Positions 8,384 to 16,957 are shown, counted from the first letter of the stretch. The stretch: 23,710 nucleotides of DNA from Actinomycetota bacterium (GCA_019348335.1 JAHWJR010000010.1:1-23710); one strand, 5' to 3'. The notes: a model not told the origin generated them from the sequence alone. Made by a program: numbers and translations.

Positions 8384-9787
8384 TCAGCCGGCGACGGCGA
8401 CGGGGATGCGGGTGCGGTGACGGGGCCGGGCGGTGACCGCGGCCAGCTCGCCGACCAGGTGGTGCGGCGCGGCACCGGTGACCACCACGTCGGCGAAGGT
8501 GCCGGCGGCGAGGGGGGTCGGGCAGCGGAAGTGCACCAGCTTGTTCTGGCGGGTGCGCCCGCTGAGCACGGCGTCGTCCTTCTTGCTCGGGCCCTCGACC
8601 ACGATCTCCTCGCGCCGGCCCACGCGGGCCCGATGCCGGGCCAGGGCGCTGCGCTCGACCACCACCCGCAGCCGCTCGAAGCGCTCGGCGGTCACCTCGG
8701 GCGGCACGAAGTCGTCGACCCGCTCAGCCGCCTCGGTGCCGGGCCGGGGGCTGAACACGAAGGTGTAGGCGCTGTCGTACTCGGCGGCGGCCACGACCTC
8801 GAGGGTGCGCTCGAAGTCGTCGTCGGTCTCGCCGGGGAAGCCCACGATGAGGTCGGTGGTCACCGCCAGGTCGGGAACGGCCGCTCGGGCCTGGGCCAGC
8901 TTCTCCAGGTAGCGCTCGCCGGTGTAGCCCCGGTGCATGGCGGCCAGGGTGCGGTCACTGCCCGCCTGCAACGGCAGATGCAGGTGCTCACAGACCACCC
9001 CGGTCTCGGCCATGGCGGTGATGGTCTCGGGACGCAGGTCCTTGGGGTGGGGGCTGGTGAAGCGGACCCGGCGGAGCCCCTCGACCTCGCCCAGCGCCCT
9101 CAGCAGGTCGGCGAACAGGGGCCGGGCCCGCACCGGCTCCCCCGCCGCCCGCCGGGCCCGGGTGAGGTCGCGCCCGTAGGAGTTCACGTTCTGGCCCAGC
9201 AGGGTGACCTCGACGGTGCCGGCGTCCACCAACTGCTCGACCTCGGACATCACCTCGGCAAAGGGACGGCTGAGCTCCGCCCCTCGCACCGACGGCACGA
9301 TGCAGAAGGCACAGGTGTTGTCGCAGCCGATCTGGATGGTCACCCACGCCGACCACGGCAGATCCCGTCGGACCGGCAGTGCCGAGGGGAAGGCGTCGCT
9401 CTCCTCCAGGATCTCCATGAGCGGACCGTCGCGCTCGGCCCGGTGGAGCAGCTCGACGGCGGACCCCACGTTGTGGGTGCCGAGCACCACGTCGACGTGC
9501 GGTGCCCGCTGCTGGATCAACTCGCGGTCCTTCTGGGCCAGGCACCCGGCCACCACGATCTGCATCCCCGGCCGGGCGCCCTTGACCGTCTTGAGGTGGC
9601 CGAGGTTGCCGTACAGCTTGTTGTCGGCGTTCTCCCGGATGCAGCAGGTGTTGAGCACCACCACGTCGGCGTCGGCCGGGTCGTCGGCGGGCTCGAGCCC
9701 GTCGGCCTCGAGCAGGCCGGCGATGCGCTCGGAGTCGTGCACGTTCATCTGGCATCCGAACGTGCGGATGGCGTAGCGGCGGCTCAC
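8384..9787 (-). CDS. miaB: tRNA-2-methylthio-N6-dimethylallyladenosine synthase
   Basis: Radical-SAM methylthiotransferase converting i6A37 to ms2i6A37, the step after MiaA. The 467-residue product has the N-terminal UPF0004 domain with auxiliary-cluster cysteines C12 (FGCQMN), C48 (NTCCIREN) and C82 (AGCLAQ). The radical-SAM CX3CX2C motif is C155, C159 and C162 (GCDNTCAFC), and a TRAM RNA-binding domain covers about 375-445. NTCCIREN and the GQNVNSYG motif distinguish MiaB from RimO, which is also in this window. GTG start at 9787; no strong Shine-Dalgarno; 39 bp separate it from spoVS. Confidence 0.96.
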   Translation of the reverse strand: MSRRYAIRTFGCQMNVHDSERIAGLLEADGLEPADDPADADVVVLNTCCIRENADNKLYGNLGHLKTVKGARPGMQIVVAGCLAQKDRELIQQRAPHVDVVLGTHNVGSAVELLHRAERDGPLMEILEESDAFPSALPVRRDLPWSAWVTIQIGCDNTCAFCIVPSVRGAELSRPFAEVMSEVEQLVDAGTVEVTLLGQNVNSYGRDLTRARRAAGEPVRARPLFADLLRALGEVEGLRRVRFTSPHPKDLRPETITAMAETGVVCEHLHLPLQAGSDRTLAAMHRGYTGERYLEKLAQARAAVPDLAVTTDLIVGFPGETDDDFERTLEVVAAAEYDSAYTFVFSPRPGTEAAERVDDFVPPEVTAERFERLRVVVERSALARHRARVGRREEIVVEGPSKKDDAVLSGRTRQNKLVHFRCPTPLAAGTFADVVVTGAAPHHLVGELAAVTARPRHRTRIPVAVAG

Positions 9788-9826
9788 CCGGCCCAGGCTA
9801 GAGCCGGCGGGACCGGCCGTCGCCGG

Positions 9827-10210
9827 CTAGTCGTCGTCGTCGACCTCGGCAGCCAGCCGGAGCTGGCGCCCGGTGACCGGCTGTTCGGCGTGGCGGTCGC
9901 TGACGCCCAGGCGGATGGCGGTTCGGCGCTCGCCGTCGATCTCGATGTCGGCGAAGGTGGGCACGCAGACCAGGTCGAGGCCGCTGTCGGCCACGTAGCC
10001 GCGGGCGATGGCCAGGGCCTTGATCGCCTGGTTGAGCGCACCCGCCCCCACGACCTGGAGCTCGACGGTGCCGCACTCCCGGACCACACCGGCGACGGCG
10101 CCGGCGACCGAGTTGGGACTGGACTTGCTGGAGACCTTGAGCACGTCGTGCCCGGTGTGGTGGTTCGGGGAGGCGGAGGTGGTTGCGGTGGGGGGTGTCG
10201 TCATGGCCAT
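9827..10210 (-). CDS. spoVS: Stage V sporulation protein S-like (SpoVS family)
   Basis: Residues 22-104 (DVLKVSSKSSPNSVAGAVAG, then AGALNQAIKALAIARGYV and DIEIDGERRTAIRL) closely match the compact Alba-like SpoVS fold, which is about 86 residues in Bacillus. In Bacillus it is needed for late sporulation and biofilm-related regulation; its biochemical role is unsettled. Here it has about 20 disordered N-terminal residues (Thr/Ala/Pro/His) and a C-terminal tail ending in four aspartates. ATG at 10210 is chosen because AGGTG lies 5 nt upstream; ATG 10204 and GTG 10213 are alternatives. A much stronger AGGAGGAG (10250-10243) lies 32 nt upstream without an in-frame start. The recA stop is 73 bp upstream. 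It occupies the recA-miaB interval where recX is usual in actinobacteria. Confidence 0.93.
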   Translation of the reverse strand: MAMTTPPTATTSASPNHHTGHDVLKVSSKSSPNSVAGAVAGVVRECGTVELQVVGAGALNQAIKALAIARGYVADSGLDLVCVPTFADIEIDGERRTAIRLGVSDRHAEQPVTGRQLRLAAEVDDDD

Positions 10211-10242
10211 CACTGCACCTATTTCGACACCACACCCCCGAA

Positions 10243-10250
10243 CTCCTCCT
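10243..10250 (-). promoter_or_regulatory. Misplaced strong Shine-Dalgarno ahead of spoVS
   Basis: AGGAGGAG on the minus strand lies 32 nt before the spoVS ATG. The start it serves at normal spacing is GTG 10235, in a different frame that overlaps all of spoVS and looks like a composition shadow. It may be a standby site or a remnant. Confidence 0.4.
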
Positions 10251-10283
10251 TTTGCCCTTCCGGCGCGTCGAGGCGAGGACGGA

Positions 10284-11327
<1,044 letters not shown>

Positions 11328-11389
11328 CTTGTTGCTCCTGTCTCTGTCGCGTGACGGGCTGGGGACCTCGGAGGTCCGACGTGGGCACC

Positions 11390-11412
11390 ACCCTACGAAC
11401 GGGGTGTGACAA
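11390..11412 (-). promoter_or_regulatory. recA proximal promoter, RecA-NDp/PafBC-like
   Basis: Reads TTGTCACAC, 8 nt, TAGGGT on the minus strand. The mycobacterial LexA-independent motif bound by PafBC is TTGTCR-gtg-N8-TANNNT. The TTGTCA core, the 8-nt spacing and the TANNNT -10 match; the gtg triplet does not (cac). A start near 11383 would give a leader of about 55 nt. Confidence 0.55.
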
Positions 11413-11418
11413 ATCACA
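11405..11418. repeat. Inverted repeat TGTGA-N4-TCACA in the recA control region
   Basis: TGTGA-TTTG-TCACA is a perfect 5-bp-arm palindrome overlapping the proximal promoter. Its flanks also contain a direct repeat of GTCACACCC on the minus strand. It could be an operator; no known regulator is assigned (CRP sites have 6-bp spacing). Confidence 0.45.
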
Positions 11419-11433
11419 TGGGTGTGACTTCCG

Positions 11434-11462
11434 ACGCTACCTCCGAACGCCCGTTCGTTCAA
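11434..11462 (-). promoter_or_regulatory. recA distal SOS-regulated promoter
   Basis: On the minus strand TTGAAC (-35, 11462-11457), 17-bp spacer, TAGCGT (-10, 11439-11434). The SOS box fills the spacer and touches the -35, the classic position for LexA repression. The -35 overlaps the thpR stop codon, so recA has its own promoter at the very end of the preceding gene. The resulting leader is about 100 nt. Confidence 0.72.
11444..11457. promoter_or_regulatory. SOS box (LexA operator) of recA
   Basis: CGAAC-GCCC-GTTCG is a perfect palindrome identical to the box at 138-151 upstream of lexA. It begins 1 bp after the thpR stop codon and is 117 nt from the recA start. Confidence 0.93.
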
Positions 11463-11986
11463 GCACCCGTCAGCGGGAAGGCGGCCACCGTCTCGTAGCG
11501 GTTCGGCGTGCCCGCCGCCTGGGCCACGCTGGCCATCACCGCCACCTCGCCCACCTGCCACCGGGCCTCCACGCCGGCGCCGGTGAGGGTGGCCAGCGAG
11601 GCGCTCCCCCGGTTGCGGGCCAGCGTCAGGTGCCCGGTGAAGGGCCGGGGATCGGGTGGCCGGCCCACGCCGGCGGTGCGGGCGGCCACGGCGGCGGCCA
11701 GCGACTCGAGACCGGTCACCGGCACGTGCAGGACCCGCCGGCCGAAGCGCCCGACCTCGGGGCCGAGCCGGGCCGGCGCCGGCGGCGCGGCCCGTGCCGC
11801 CTCGCCCACCCCCCGCAGCGCCGCCTCCGCCTGCTCGGCGTCGACCGGCCCGAAGAAGCGCAGCGTCACGTGCCACTGCTCCGGGGGCGTCCACCGCAGC
11901 CCCGGCCGCTCGGGACGGGGCAGGGCGGCCAGCGCCGCCACCACCTCCGGGGGCGGCCGCACGGCCACGAACAGCCGGACCGGCAC
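11459..11986 (-). CDS. thpR: RNA 2',3'-cyclic phosphodiesterase (2H/LigT family)
   Basis: Member of the 2H phosphoesterase superfamily, which opens 2',3'-cyclic phosphates on RNA to 2'-phosphates. The physiological substrate in bacteria is uncertain. The 175-residue product (family 170-190) has the two HxTx active-site motifs: H39-V-T41-L42 (QWHVTLRFFG) and H119-L-T121-L122 (FTGHLTLAR). GTG at 11986 gives the family-typical start MPVRLFVAVRPP; the open frame extends upstream into the FtsH-like gene but the extra residues are low-complexity. It begins 58 bp after the FtsH-like stop and is probably co-transcribed with it. Its end overlaps the recA distal promoter. Confidence 0.9.
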   Translation of the reverse strand: MPVRLFVAVRPPPEVVAALAALPRPERPGLRWTPPEQWHVTLRFFGPVDAEQAEAALRGVGEAARAAPPAPARLGPEVGRFGRRVLHVPVTGLESLAAAVAARTAGVGRPPDPRPFTGHLTLARNRGSASLATLTGAGVEARWQVGEVAVMASVAQAAGTPNRYETVAAFPLTGA

Positions 11987-12044
11987 CGCCCGATCCGCCT
12001 CAGGCGACTGCGGCGGGAGGGCCGGAGGCGCTGCCGGCGGCGGC

Positions 12045-13715
12045 TCAGCCGTGCAGTTGGGTGACCGGCGTGGAGACGCCGTCGAAGACCGAGGCGCCGG
12101 CGCCATCGGGCGCCGCCAGCCGCTCCTGCGCGGGGTCGGGCAGCCCCGCCGCCTCCGCCATCTGGGCCACGCTGAGGGTCTCGTCGTGCATCAGCCGCTC
12201 GGCCAGCGCCGCCAGGCGAGCGCCGTTGTCCTGGAGGATGGAGCGGGCGATCTGCTCGGCCTGGGAGAGCAGCTTGGCCACCCCCGGCTCGGACCGGGAC
12301 TCGGTGCGCGAGCGGGTGACGGCGTCGTCGTCGCGGCCGGCCAGCTCGTAGCGCCCGGTCATGGCCCAGCGCTCGACCATCCGCCGGGCCAGCTTGGCGG
12401 CATCGTCGAGATCGTCCTCGGCCCGGGTGCTGGGCTCCCCGAAGGTGGCCACCTCGGCCGCCCGCCCGCCGAGCAGGACGATGAGGCGGGCCATGAGCTC
12501 GCGCTTGGTCAGCGTGCTGCGGTCGTCACCGAACGACCACGGCGACTTCAGGCTGCCGGCGGACCGGGGCACGATCGACACCCGGGGCGGGATCTTCACG
12601 TTCTTGAGCAGCAGCGACAGCAGGGCGTGGCCTGCCTCGTGGTAGGCGATGAGCCGCTTCTCGTCCTCGTCGATGACCCGGGAGGTGCGGGCCCCGCCCG
12701 ACACCCGGGCCACTGCCTCTTCGACCTCGTCGGCGGTGATCTTGGTGCGGTGCCGGCGGGCGGCCAGCAGGGACGCCTCGTTGACGATGTTGGCCAGCTC
12801 GGCCCCGCTGAGCCCGGTGGTCTGCGTGGCCACGTCGGCCCAGTCGACCTGGCGGGAGAACGGGCGCCGCTCGGCGTAGAGCCGCAGGATGGCGATCCGC
12901 CCGGCGAGGTCGGGGACGTCGATGTGGATGCGGCGGTCGAAGCGCCCCGGGCGCACCAGGGCGGTGTCGAGCAGCTCCGGGCGGTTGGTGGCACCGAGGA
13001 TGACCACGCCCGACGTGGCGGCGAAGCCGTCGAGCTCGACCAGCAGCTGGTTGAGCGTGTGGTCGAACTCCCGCTCGCCGTGGCCGCTGCCGCTGCGCTT
13101 GGCGCCGACCGCGTCGAGCTCGTCGATGAACACGATGGCCCCGGACTCCTGTTGCTTGGCCTCGTCGAACAGGGACCGGATGCGGGCGGCGCCGAGGCCC
13201 ACGTACTGCTCCACGAAGCTGGCCGCCGAGGTGAAGTAGAACGGGACGTCGGCCTCGCCGGCCAGGGCCCGAGCCAGCAGCGTCTTGCCGTTGCCCGGGT
13301 TGCCGCACAGCAGGATGCCCCGGGGCAGCTCAGCACCCAGCCGGCGGAACCGCCCGGGGTCGGTCAGGTACTCCTTGACCTCACGGAGCTCGGCCACCGC
13401 CTCGTCGAGGCCGGCGACGTCGGCGAAGGTGACCTTGGGCCCGTCGAGGGCCGACGCCTCGGCGAACACCGGGGTGGTGCTGGCACCGGGCTCGGCGGAA
13501 CACGTCGTGGCCTTGCCGGCAGGTTGCTTGCCGGCGCTCTTCTGCTCGACCCGGGCCCGGGTGGGGCCGAGGTCGGCCAGAGGCACGGGGGCCGACGGTG
13601 ACTCGGGCCTCCGGCGGTCGTGGCGCGTGAAGTACAGCGCCAGGCCGGTGACGGCCAGGATGGCGAAGATCGACACGAGAAACTCGGGCCGAAGTAGAAT
13701 GTCAGGGTTCTCCAT
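12045..13715 (-). CDS. FtsH-like membrane-anchored AAA+ zinc metalloprotease, short N-terminus
   Basis: The 556-residue product has one membrane helix (about 9-29), a linker of about 60 residues rich in Pro/Ala/Ser, the AAA module and an M41 peptidase. Walker A is GNPGNGKT (138-145; the FtsH norm is GPPGTGKT) and Walker B IVFIDEL (194-200). The pore loop is QYVG (usual FVG). The second region of homology ends RPGRFDRR. The zinc motif is HEAGH (359-363), with D435 as likely third ligand. Canonical FtsH is about 640 residues with two membrane helices and an extracytoplasmic domain; here one helix and that domain are missing. The segment after HEAGH is also divergent (IVPRSAGSLKSPW), so it is probably a paralogue of the housekeeping FtsH. 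ATG 13715 follows GAGGTG by 10 nt; GTG 13727 is an alternative. Transcribed with thpR from a promoter at 13767-13795. Confidence 0.92.
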   Translation of the reverse strand: MENPDILLRPEFLVSIFAILAVTGLALYFTRHDRRRPESPSAPVPLADLGPTRARVEQKSAGKQPAGKATTCSAEPGASTTPVFAEASALDGPKVTFADVAGLDEAVAELREVKEYLTDPGRFRRLGAELPRGILLCGNPGNGKTLLARALAGEADVPFYFTSAASFVEQYVGLGAARIRSLFDEAKQQESGAIVFIDELDAVGAKRSGSGHGEREFDHTLNQLLVELDGFAATSGVVILGATNRPELLDTALVRPGRFDRRIHIDVPDLAGRIAILRLYAERRPFSRQVDWADVATQTTGLSGAELANIVNEASLLAARRHRTKITADEVEEAVARVSGGARTSRVIDEDEKRLIAYHEAGHALLSLLLKNVKIPPRVSIVPRSAGSLKSPWSFGDDRSTLTKRELMARLIVLLGGRAAEVATFGEPSTRAEDDLDDAAKLARRMVERWAMTGRYELAGRDDDAVTRSRTESRSEPGVAKLLSQAEQIARSILQDNGARLAALAERLMHDETLSVAQMAEAAGLPDPAQERLAAPDGAGASVFDGVSTPVTQLHG

Positions 13716-13766
13716 GTGTCGGCGCACCTCAGCGTCGCAACTTCTGTGGTACTCCAGCCCAGGCGG

Positions 13767-13795
13767 ACCCTAGCGGTGAGTGCGCACCGCATCAA
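13767..13795 (-). promoter_or_regulatory. Promoter of the ftsH-like/thpR unit
   Basis: On the minus strand TTGATG (13795-13790), 17-bp spacer, TAGGGT (13772-13767). The -35 overlaps the cinA stop codon. The architecture parallels the recA distal promoter (TTGAAC-N17-TAGCGT), which supports both calls. Start near 13760, leader about 45 nt. Confidence 0.65.
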
Positions 13796-15084
13796 CCGGA
13801 GGCCTCGCCGGCCTGGTGCAGCAGCCGCCGGCGCAGGACGTCGAGGGCCGAGATGGCGCCGAGCTGGGTGACCGTGACGCGGTCCCCGGGCAGGCGCAGC
13901 CGGGAGGCCTCGGAGGCCTCGGCGAGGGCCACGCCCACCACCACTGTCCCGGCGGGCACCCCTTCGTGGTCGCCGGGGCCGGCGACACCGGTCACGGCCA
14001 GGCCCACGTCGGCGCCCAGCACCCGCCGGGCGCCCTCGGCCATGGCTCGGGCGGCGGGCTCGGACACGACCGGGCCCGGTGGCACGCCGAGCAGGTCGAA
14101 CTTCACCTCGCCGGCGTAGGAGACCACCCCACCCCGGAACCAGGTGCTCGCCCCGGGCACCGAGGTGAGCCGGGAGGCGATCAACCCGCCGGTCATCGAC
14201 TCGGCCAGCCCGAGGGTCAGCCCGTGCTCGCCCAGCAGGCCGGCCACCGCCGACTCCATGGTCTGGTCGTCGACGCCGAAGACCTGCTCGCCGAGCACCG
14301 ACCGCAACTCGGCCTCCTCGGCGTCGAGCACGGCGGCGGCGGCCTCGGCGGTGGTCGCCTTGGCGGTGATGCGCACCTGGATGCCCTCGATCCCGCTGGC
14401 CAGGAAGGCGATGGTCGGGTTGCCGGCCGCATCCAGCGCCGCCAGGCGCGGCGCCAGTCGCTCGGCCAGGGCCGACTCGGCCTCGCCCCAGACCCGCAGC
14501 ACCCGGCTCACGATGGCCGACCGCTGGCCCATCCGGGCCTCCAGGTCGGGCACCACCGCCCGCTCCACCATCTCGGTCATCTCCCGGGGGACGCCGGGCA
14601 CGGCGTAGATCACCGAGCCGCCGGCGCCGTCCGGGCGTGCGCCGGCGCCTCCCGCCGACCCGAGGGGACAGATCAGCCCCGGCGCCGTCCCCCGCCGCTG
14701 CTCGATGACCGTGGCCCCCACCGGGACGTCGGCCTGGCGCTCGTTGCTGGAGGCCATGGCCCGGCCCCGTCCGCCGAACAGGGCCCGGATGCGGGCCAGC
14801 ACCTCGTCGTCGCGCACCAGGGGGACGCCCAGGAGCACGGACAGCGCCTCGCGGGTGACGTCGTCGGGCGTGGGACCGAGCCCGCCGCAGACCACCACGG
14901 CGTCGCTGCGCCCCAGCGCCACCTGGAGGGCGACCACGATGCGCTCGATGTTGTCGCCCACCCGGGTCTGGAAGTGACAGTCGACGCCGGCCCTCGCCAG
15001 CCGCTCACCGATCCAGGCCGAGTTGGTGTCGACGATCTGGCCCAGCAGGAGCTCGGTCCCGACGGCAACGACCTCACAGCGCAC
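13792..15084 (-). CDS. cinA: CinA: ADP-ribose pyrophosphatase-like domain fused to NMN amidohydrolase
   Basis: CinA proteins recycle NMN: the C-terminal PncC domain deamidates NMN, and the N-terminal COG1058 domain (molybdopterin-binding fold) has ADP-ribose pyrophosphatase activity in characterised relatives. In the 430-residue product the N-domain (about 1-170) contains VGTELLLGQIVDTNS, GGLGPTPDDVTREA and AVPGVPREM. The C-domain (about 270-430) contains AESMTGG with the conserved serine and the YxxxxK pair (SYAGEVK), followed by GVAGPGDHEGVPAGTV. An Ala/Gly-rich insertion of about 15 residues (around 143-158) lies before the AVPGVP motif. GTG 15084 overlaps the pgsA stop by 11 bp. The cinA-recA neighbourhood is widespread, but here two genes intervene. 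Confidence 0.95.
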   Translation of the reverse strand: MRCEVVAVGTELLLGQIVDTNSAWIGERLARAGVDCHFQTRVGDNIERIVVALQVALGRSDAVVVCGGLGPTPDDVTREALSVLLGVPLVRDDEVLARIRALFGGRGRAMASSNERQADVPVGATVIEQRRGTAPGLICPLGSAGGAGARPDGAGGSVIYAVPGVPREMTEMVERAVVPDLEARMGQRSAIVSRVLRVWGEAESALAERLAPRLAALDAAGNPTIAFLASGIEGIQVRITAKATTAEAAAAVLDAEEAELRSVLGEQVFGVDDQTMESAVAGLLGEHGLTLGLAESMTGGLIASRLTSVPGASTWFRGGVVSYAGEVKFDLLGVPPGPVVSEPAARAMAEGARRVLGADVGLAVTGVAGPGDHEGVPAGTVVVGVALAEASEASRLRLPGDRVTVTQLGAISALDVLRRRLLHQAGEASG

Positions 15085-15655
15085 CGCGGTCGGCCTCCGG
15101 GGAGGCGCCGGCGCGGACCCGGGCGCCGTCGAGCAGGTACTGGAGACCGCTGACCACGGTCAGCGCCACGGCGACCCAGAGCACCGCCCGGGCGATCCAG
15201 AGGTGGTGGTCGGCGACCACCGGGAGCAGGGCCAGACCCACCGCCACCCCCTGGACCACGGTCTTGACCTTGGCCGAGGACCGGGCCGGCACCGACACGC
15301 CCTGGCGCCCCACCCAGCTCCGGTAGCCGCTCATGGCCACCTCGCGCACGGCGATGATCACCACCGGCAGCCACCAGAACAGGCCCCGAGCGACGAGGGC
15401 GAACATGGCCCCGAGGACGAGGAGCTTGTCGGCAAGGGGGTCGAGGAAGGCGCCCGAGCGGGTGGTCCCGTGCCGGCGGGCGAGGTAGCCGTCGACGCCG
15501 TCGGTGGCGCTGAGGAGGATCCAGGCGCCGAGCACGGCCAACGACGGCCCCGACGACACGATGACGGCGAGCAACAGCGGCGTGAACGCCACCCGCGCCA
15601 GGGTGACGGCGTTGGCCGGCGTGGCCAGGGCCGAGGGACCGAACGAGGTGGTCAC
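15074..15655 (-). CDS. pgsA: CDP-alcohol phosphatidyltransferase, probable PGP synthase
   Basis: Membrane enzyme joining CDP-diacylglycerol to glycerol-3-phosphate for phosphatidylglycerol and cardiolipin synthesis. In the 193-residue product several hydrophobic segments surround the CDP-alcohol signature: D52, D55-G56, A59-R60, G68, D72 and D76 (DGVDGYLARR, then SGAFLDPLADK). The Arg-to-Gly spacing is one residue shorter than the textbook pattern. The GTG start at 15655 overlaps the rimO stop by 4 nt (GTGA). Actinobacteria also use this family for phosphatidylinositol-phosphate synthesis, so substrate is assigned mainly from the rimO-pgsA-cinA context. Confidence 0.9.
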   Translation of the reverse strand: MTTSFGPSALATPANAVTLARVAFTPLLLAVIVSSGPSLAVLGAWILLSATDGVDGYLARRHGTTRSGAFLDPLADKLLVLGAMFALVARGLFWWLPVVIIAVREVAMSGYRSWVGRQGVSVPARSSAKVKTVVQGVAVGLALLPVVADHHLWIARAVLWVAVALTVVSGLQYLLDGARVRAGASPEADRGAL

Positions 15656-16956
15656 GCCGGCGCGTCGAGCGCCAGGCCCACCGCCCCGTCCGCCACCAGG
15701 TCGGGGCCGGCGGCGGCGGTCACCCGGACCGTGGCCAGGCTCCCTGGAACCAGCGACTCGGGGAGGTGGACGATCCCGTCGATCTCCGGCGCCTCCCGGT
15801 AGGTGCGACCGACGCCGGGGCGGTCGACGAGCACCTCGACCTCGGTGCCGACCAGGGCGTCACGCCGGCGGGCGGTGATGGCGTCCTGGCGCTCACTGCA
15901 CTCGGCCAGCCGCTCGGCGACCAGGCCCCCGTCGACCCGGCCGTCGAGGCCGGCGGCGTAGGTGCCGTCCTCGGGCGACCACGGGAAGAACCCGCACCAG
16001 TCGAGCTGGGCTTGGTCGAGGAACGACAGCAACTGGTCGTGGTCGCCCTCGGTCTCACCCGGGTAGCCCACGATGAAGCTCGAGCGCAAGGCGGCCTCCG
16101 GCTGGCGCCGGCGGATGTCGTCGATCCGGGCGAGGAACCGTGGGGCGTCACCCCACCGGCGCATGCGGCGCAGCAGGGGTCGGGACACGTGCTGGAGCGA
16201 CAGGTCGAAGTAGGGCACCCCGCTGTCGCACACGGCCTCGACCAGCCCGTCGGTGAGGTCGGAGGGGTACAGGTAGAGCAGGCGCACCCGGGAGACCCGC
16301 TCGGCCACGGCCCGGACCAGGGGGACGATCCGGCGGGCTCCGCTCCCCTGGTCGCGCCCGTAGGCGGCCAGGTCCTGGGCCACCAGCACGATCTCGGCGA
16401 CGGGAACGCCCCCTCGCCCGTCGGCCAGGGTGTCGACCTCGGCGAGCACGGCCTCGAAGGAGCGGCTGCGCTGGGGCCCGCGGAACGACGGGATGGCGCA
16501 GAACCCACAGGCCCGGTCGCAGCCCTCGGCCACCTTGACGTAGGCCCAGGGCGCCGACGCCGCCGGGCGGGGCAGCTCGAGCAGGTCCATGGAGGGCGCC
16601 GGCGACGGGCCCGGCCGGCGCCCCAGGTGCACGGGCACGCCGAAGCCGGCCACCACGTCGGCCTCGGGAAGCGCCGACGCCAGCTCGTCGCCGTAGCGCT
16701 CGGCCATGCAGCCGGTGACCACCAGCTCGGCCCCGGGCCGGCGCCCGCCGGCGAGGGTGAGCACGGTCTCGACCGACTCGGCCCGAGCCTCCTCGATGAA
16801 GGCGCAGGTGTTGACCACCACCAGGTCGGCGTCGCCCGGCCCGTCGGCGGCGACCAGGCCGTCGGCCGCCAGGGTGCCGACCAGCTTGTCGGAGTCGACC
16901 TGGTTCTTCGGGCAACCGAGGGTCTCCACCCAGAAGCTCCTGGCCACGCCGGCCAC
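15652..16956 (-). CDS. rimO: Ribosomal protein S12 methylthiotransferase
   Basis: Radical-SAM enzyme adding a methylthio group to an aspartate of ribosomal protein S12. The 434-residue product has auxiliary-cluster cysteines C15 (LGCPKNQVDSD), C51 (NTCAFIEEA) and C83 (TGCMAER). The radical-SAM triad is C146, C150 and C153 (GCDRACGFC), followed by AIPSFRGPQRSR, and a C-terminal TRAM domain. LGCPKN and NTCAFI are RimO-type and separate it from MiaB. Start uncertain: GTG 16956 lies 1 bp after the mnhG stop. GTG 16947, three codons in, follows AGGGTGG by 5 nt, or could be a leaderless start 7 nt after a TAGGGT -10 (16960-16955). Confidence 0.96.
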   Translation of the reverse strand: MAGVARSFWVETLGCPKNQVDSDKLVGTLAADGLVAADGPGDADLVVVNTCAFIEEARAESVETVLTLAGGRRPGAELVVTGCMAERYGDELASALPEADVVAGFGVPVHLGRRPGPSPAPSMDLLELPRPAASAPWAYVKVAEGCDRACGFCAIPSFRGPQRSRSFEAVLAEVDTLADGRGGVPVAEIVLVAQDLAAYGRDQGSGARRIVPLVRAVAERVSRVRLLYLYPSDLTDGLVEAVCDSGVPYFDLSLQHVSRPLLRRMRRWGDAPRFLARIDDIRRRQPEAALRSSFIVGYPGETEGDHDQLLSFLDQAQLDWCGFFPWSPEDGTYAAGLDGRVDGGLVAERLAECSERQDAITARRRDALVGTEVEVLVDRPGVGRTYREAPEIDGIVHLPESLVPGSLATVRVTAAAGPDLVADGAVGLALDAPA

Positions 16957-16957
16957 C

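Noticed and set aside
9798..10235. 145-codon ORF preceded by AGGAGGAG, overlapping spoVS
   Set aside because: Arg/Gly/Pro-rich shadow of spoVS; spoVS in the other frame has clear family conservation.
11396..11409. Additional SOS half-site (CGAAC-GGGG-TGTGA) near recA
   Set aside because: Only one arm matches; the other lacks GTTC. Similar lone half-sites at about 9752 and 22936 were dismissed for the same reason.
11328..11894. N-terminal extension of the recA open frame
   Set aside because: It runs through the recA promoters, the SOS box and thpR; a GTG with a good Shine-Dalgarno gives the normal RecA N-terminus.
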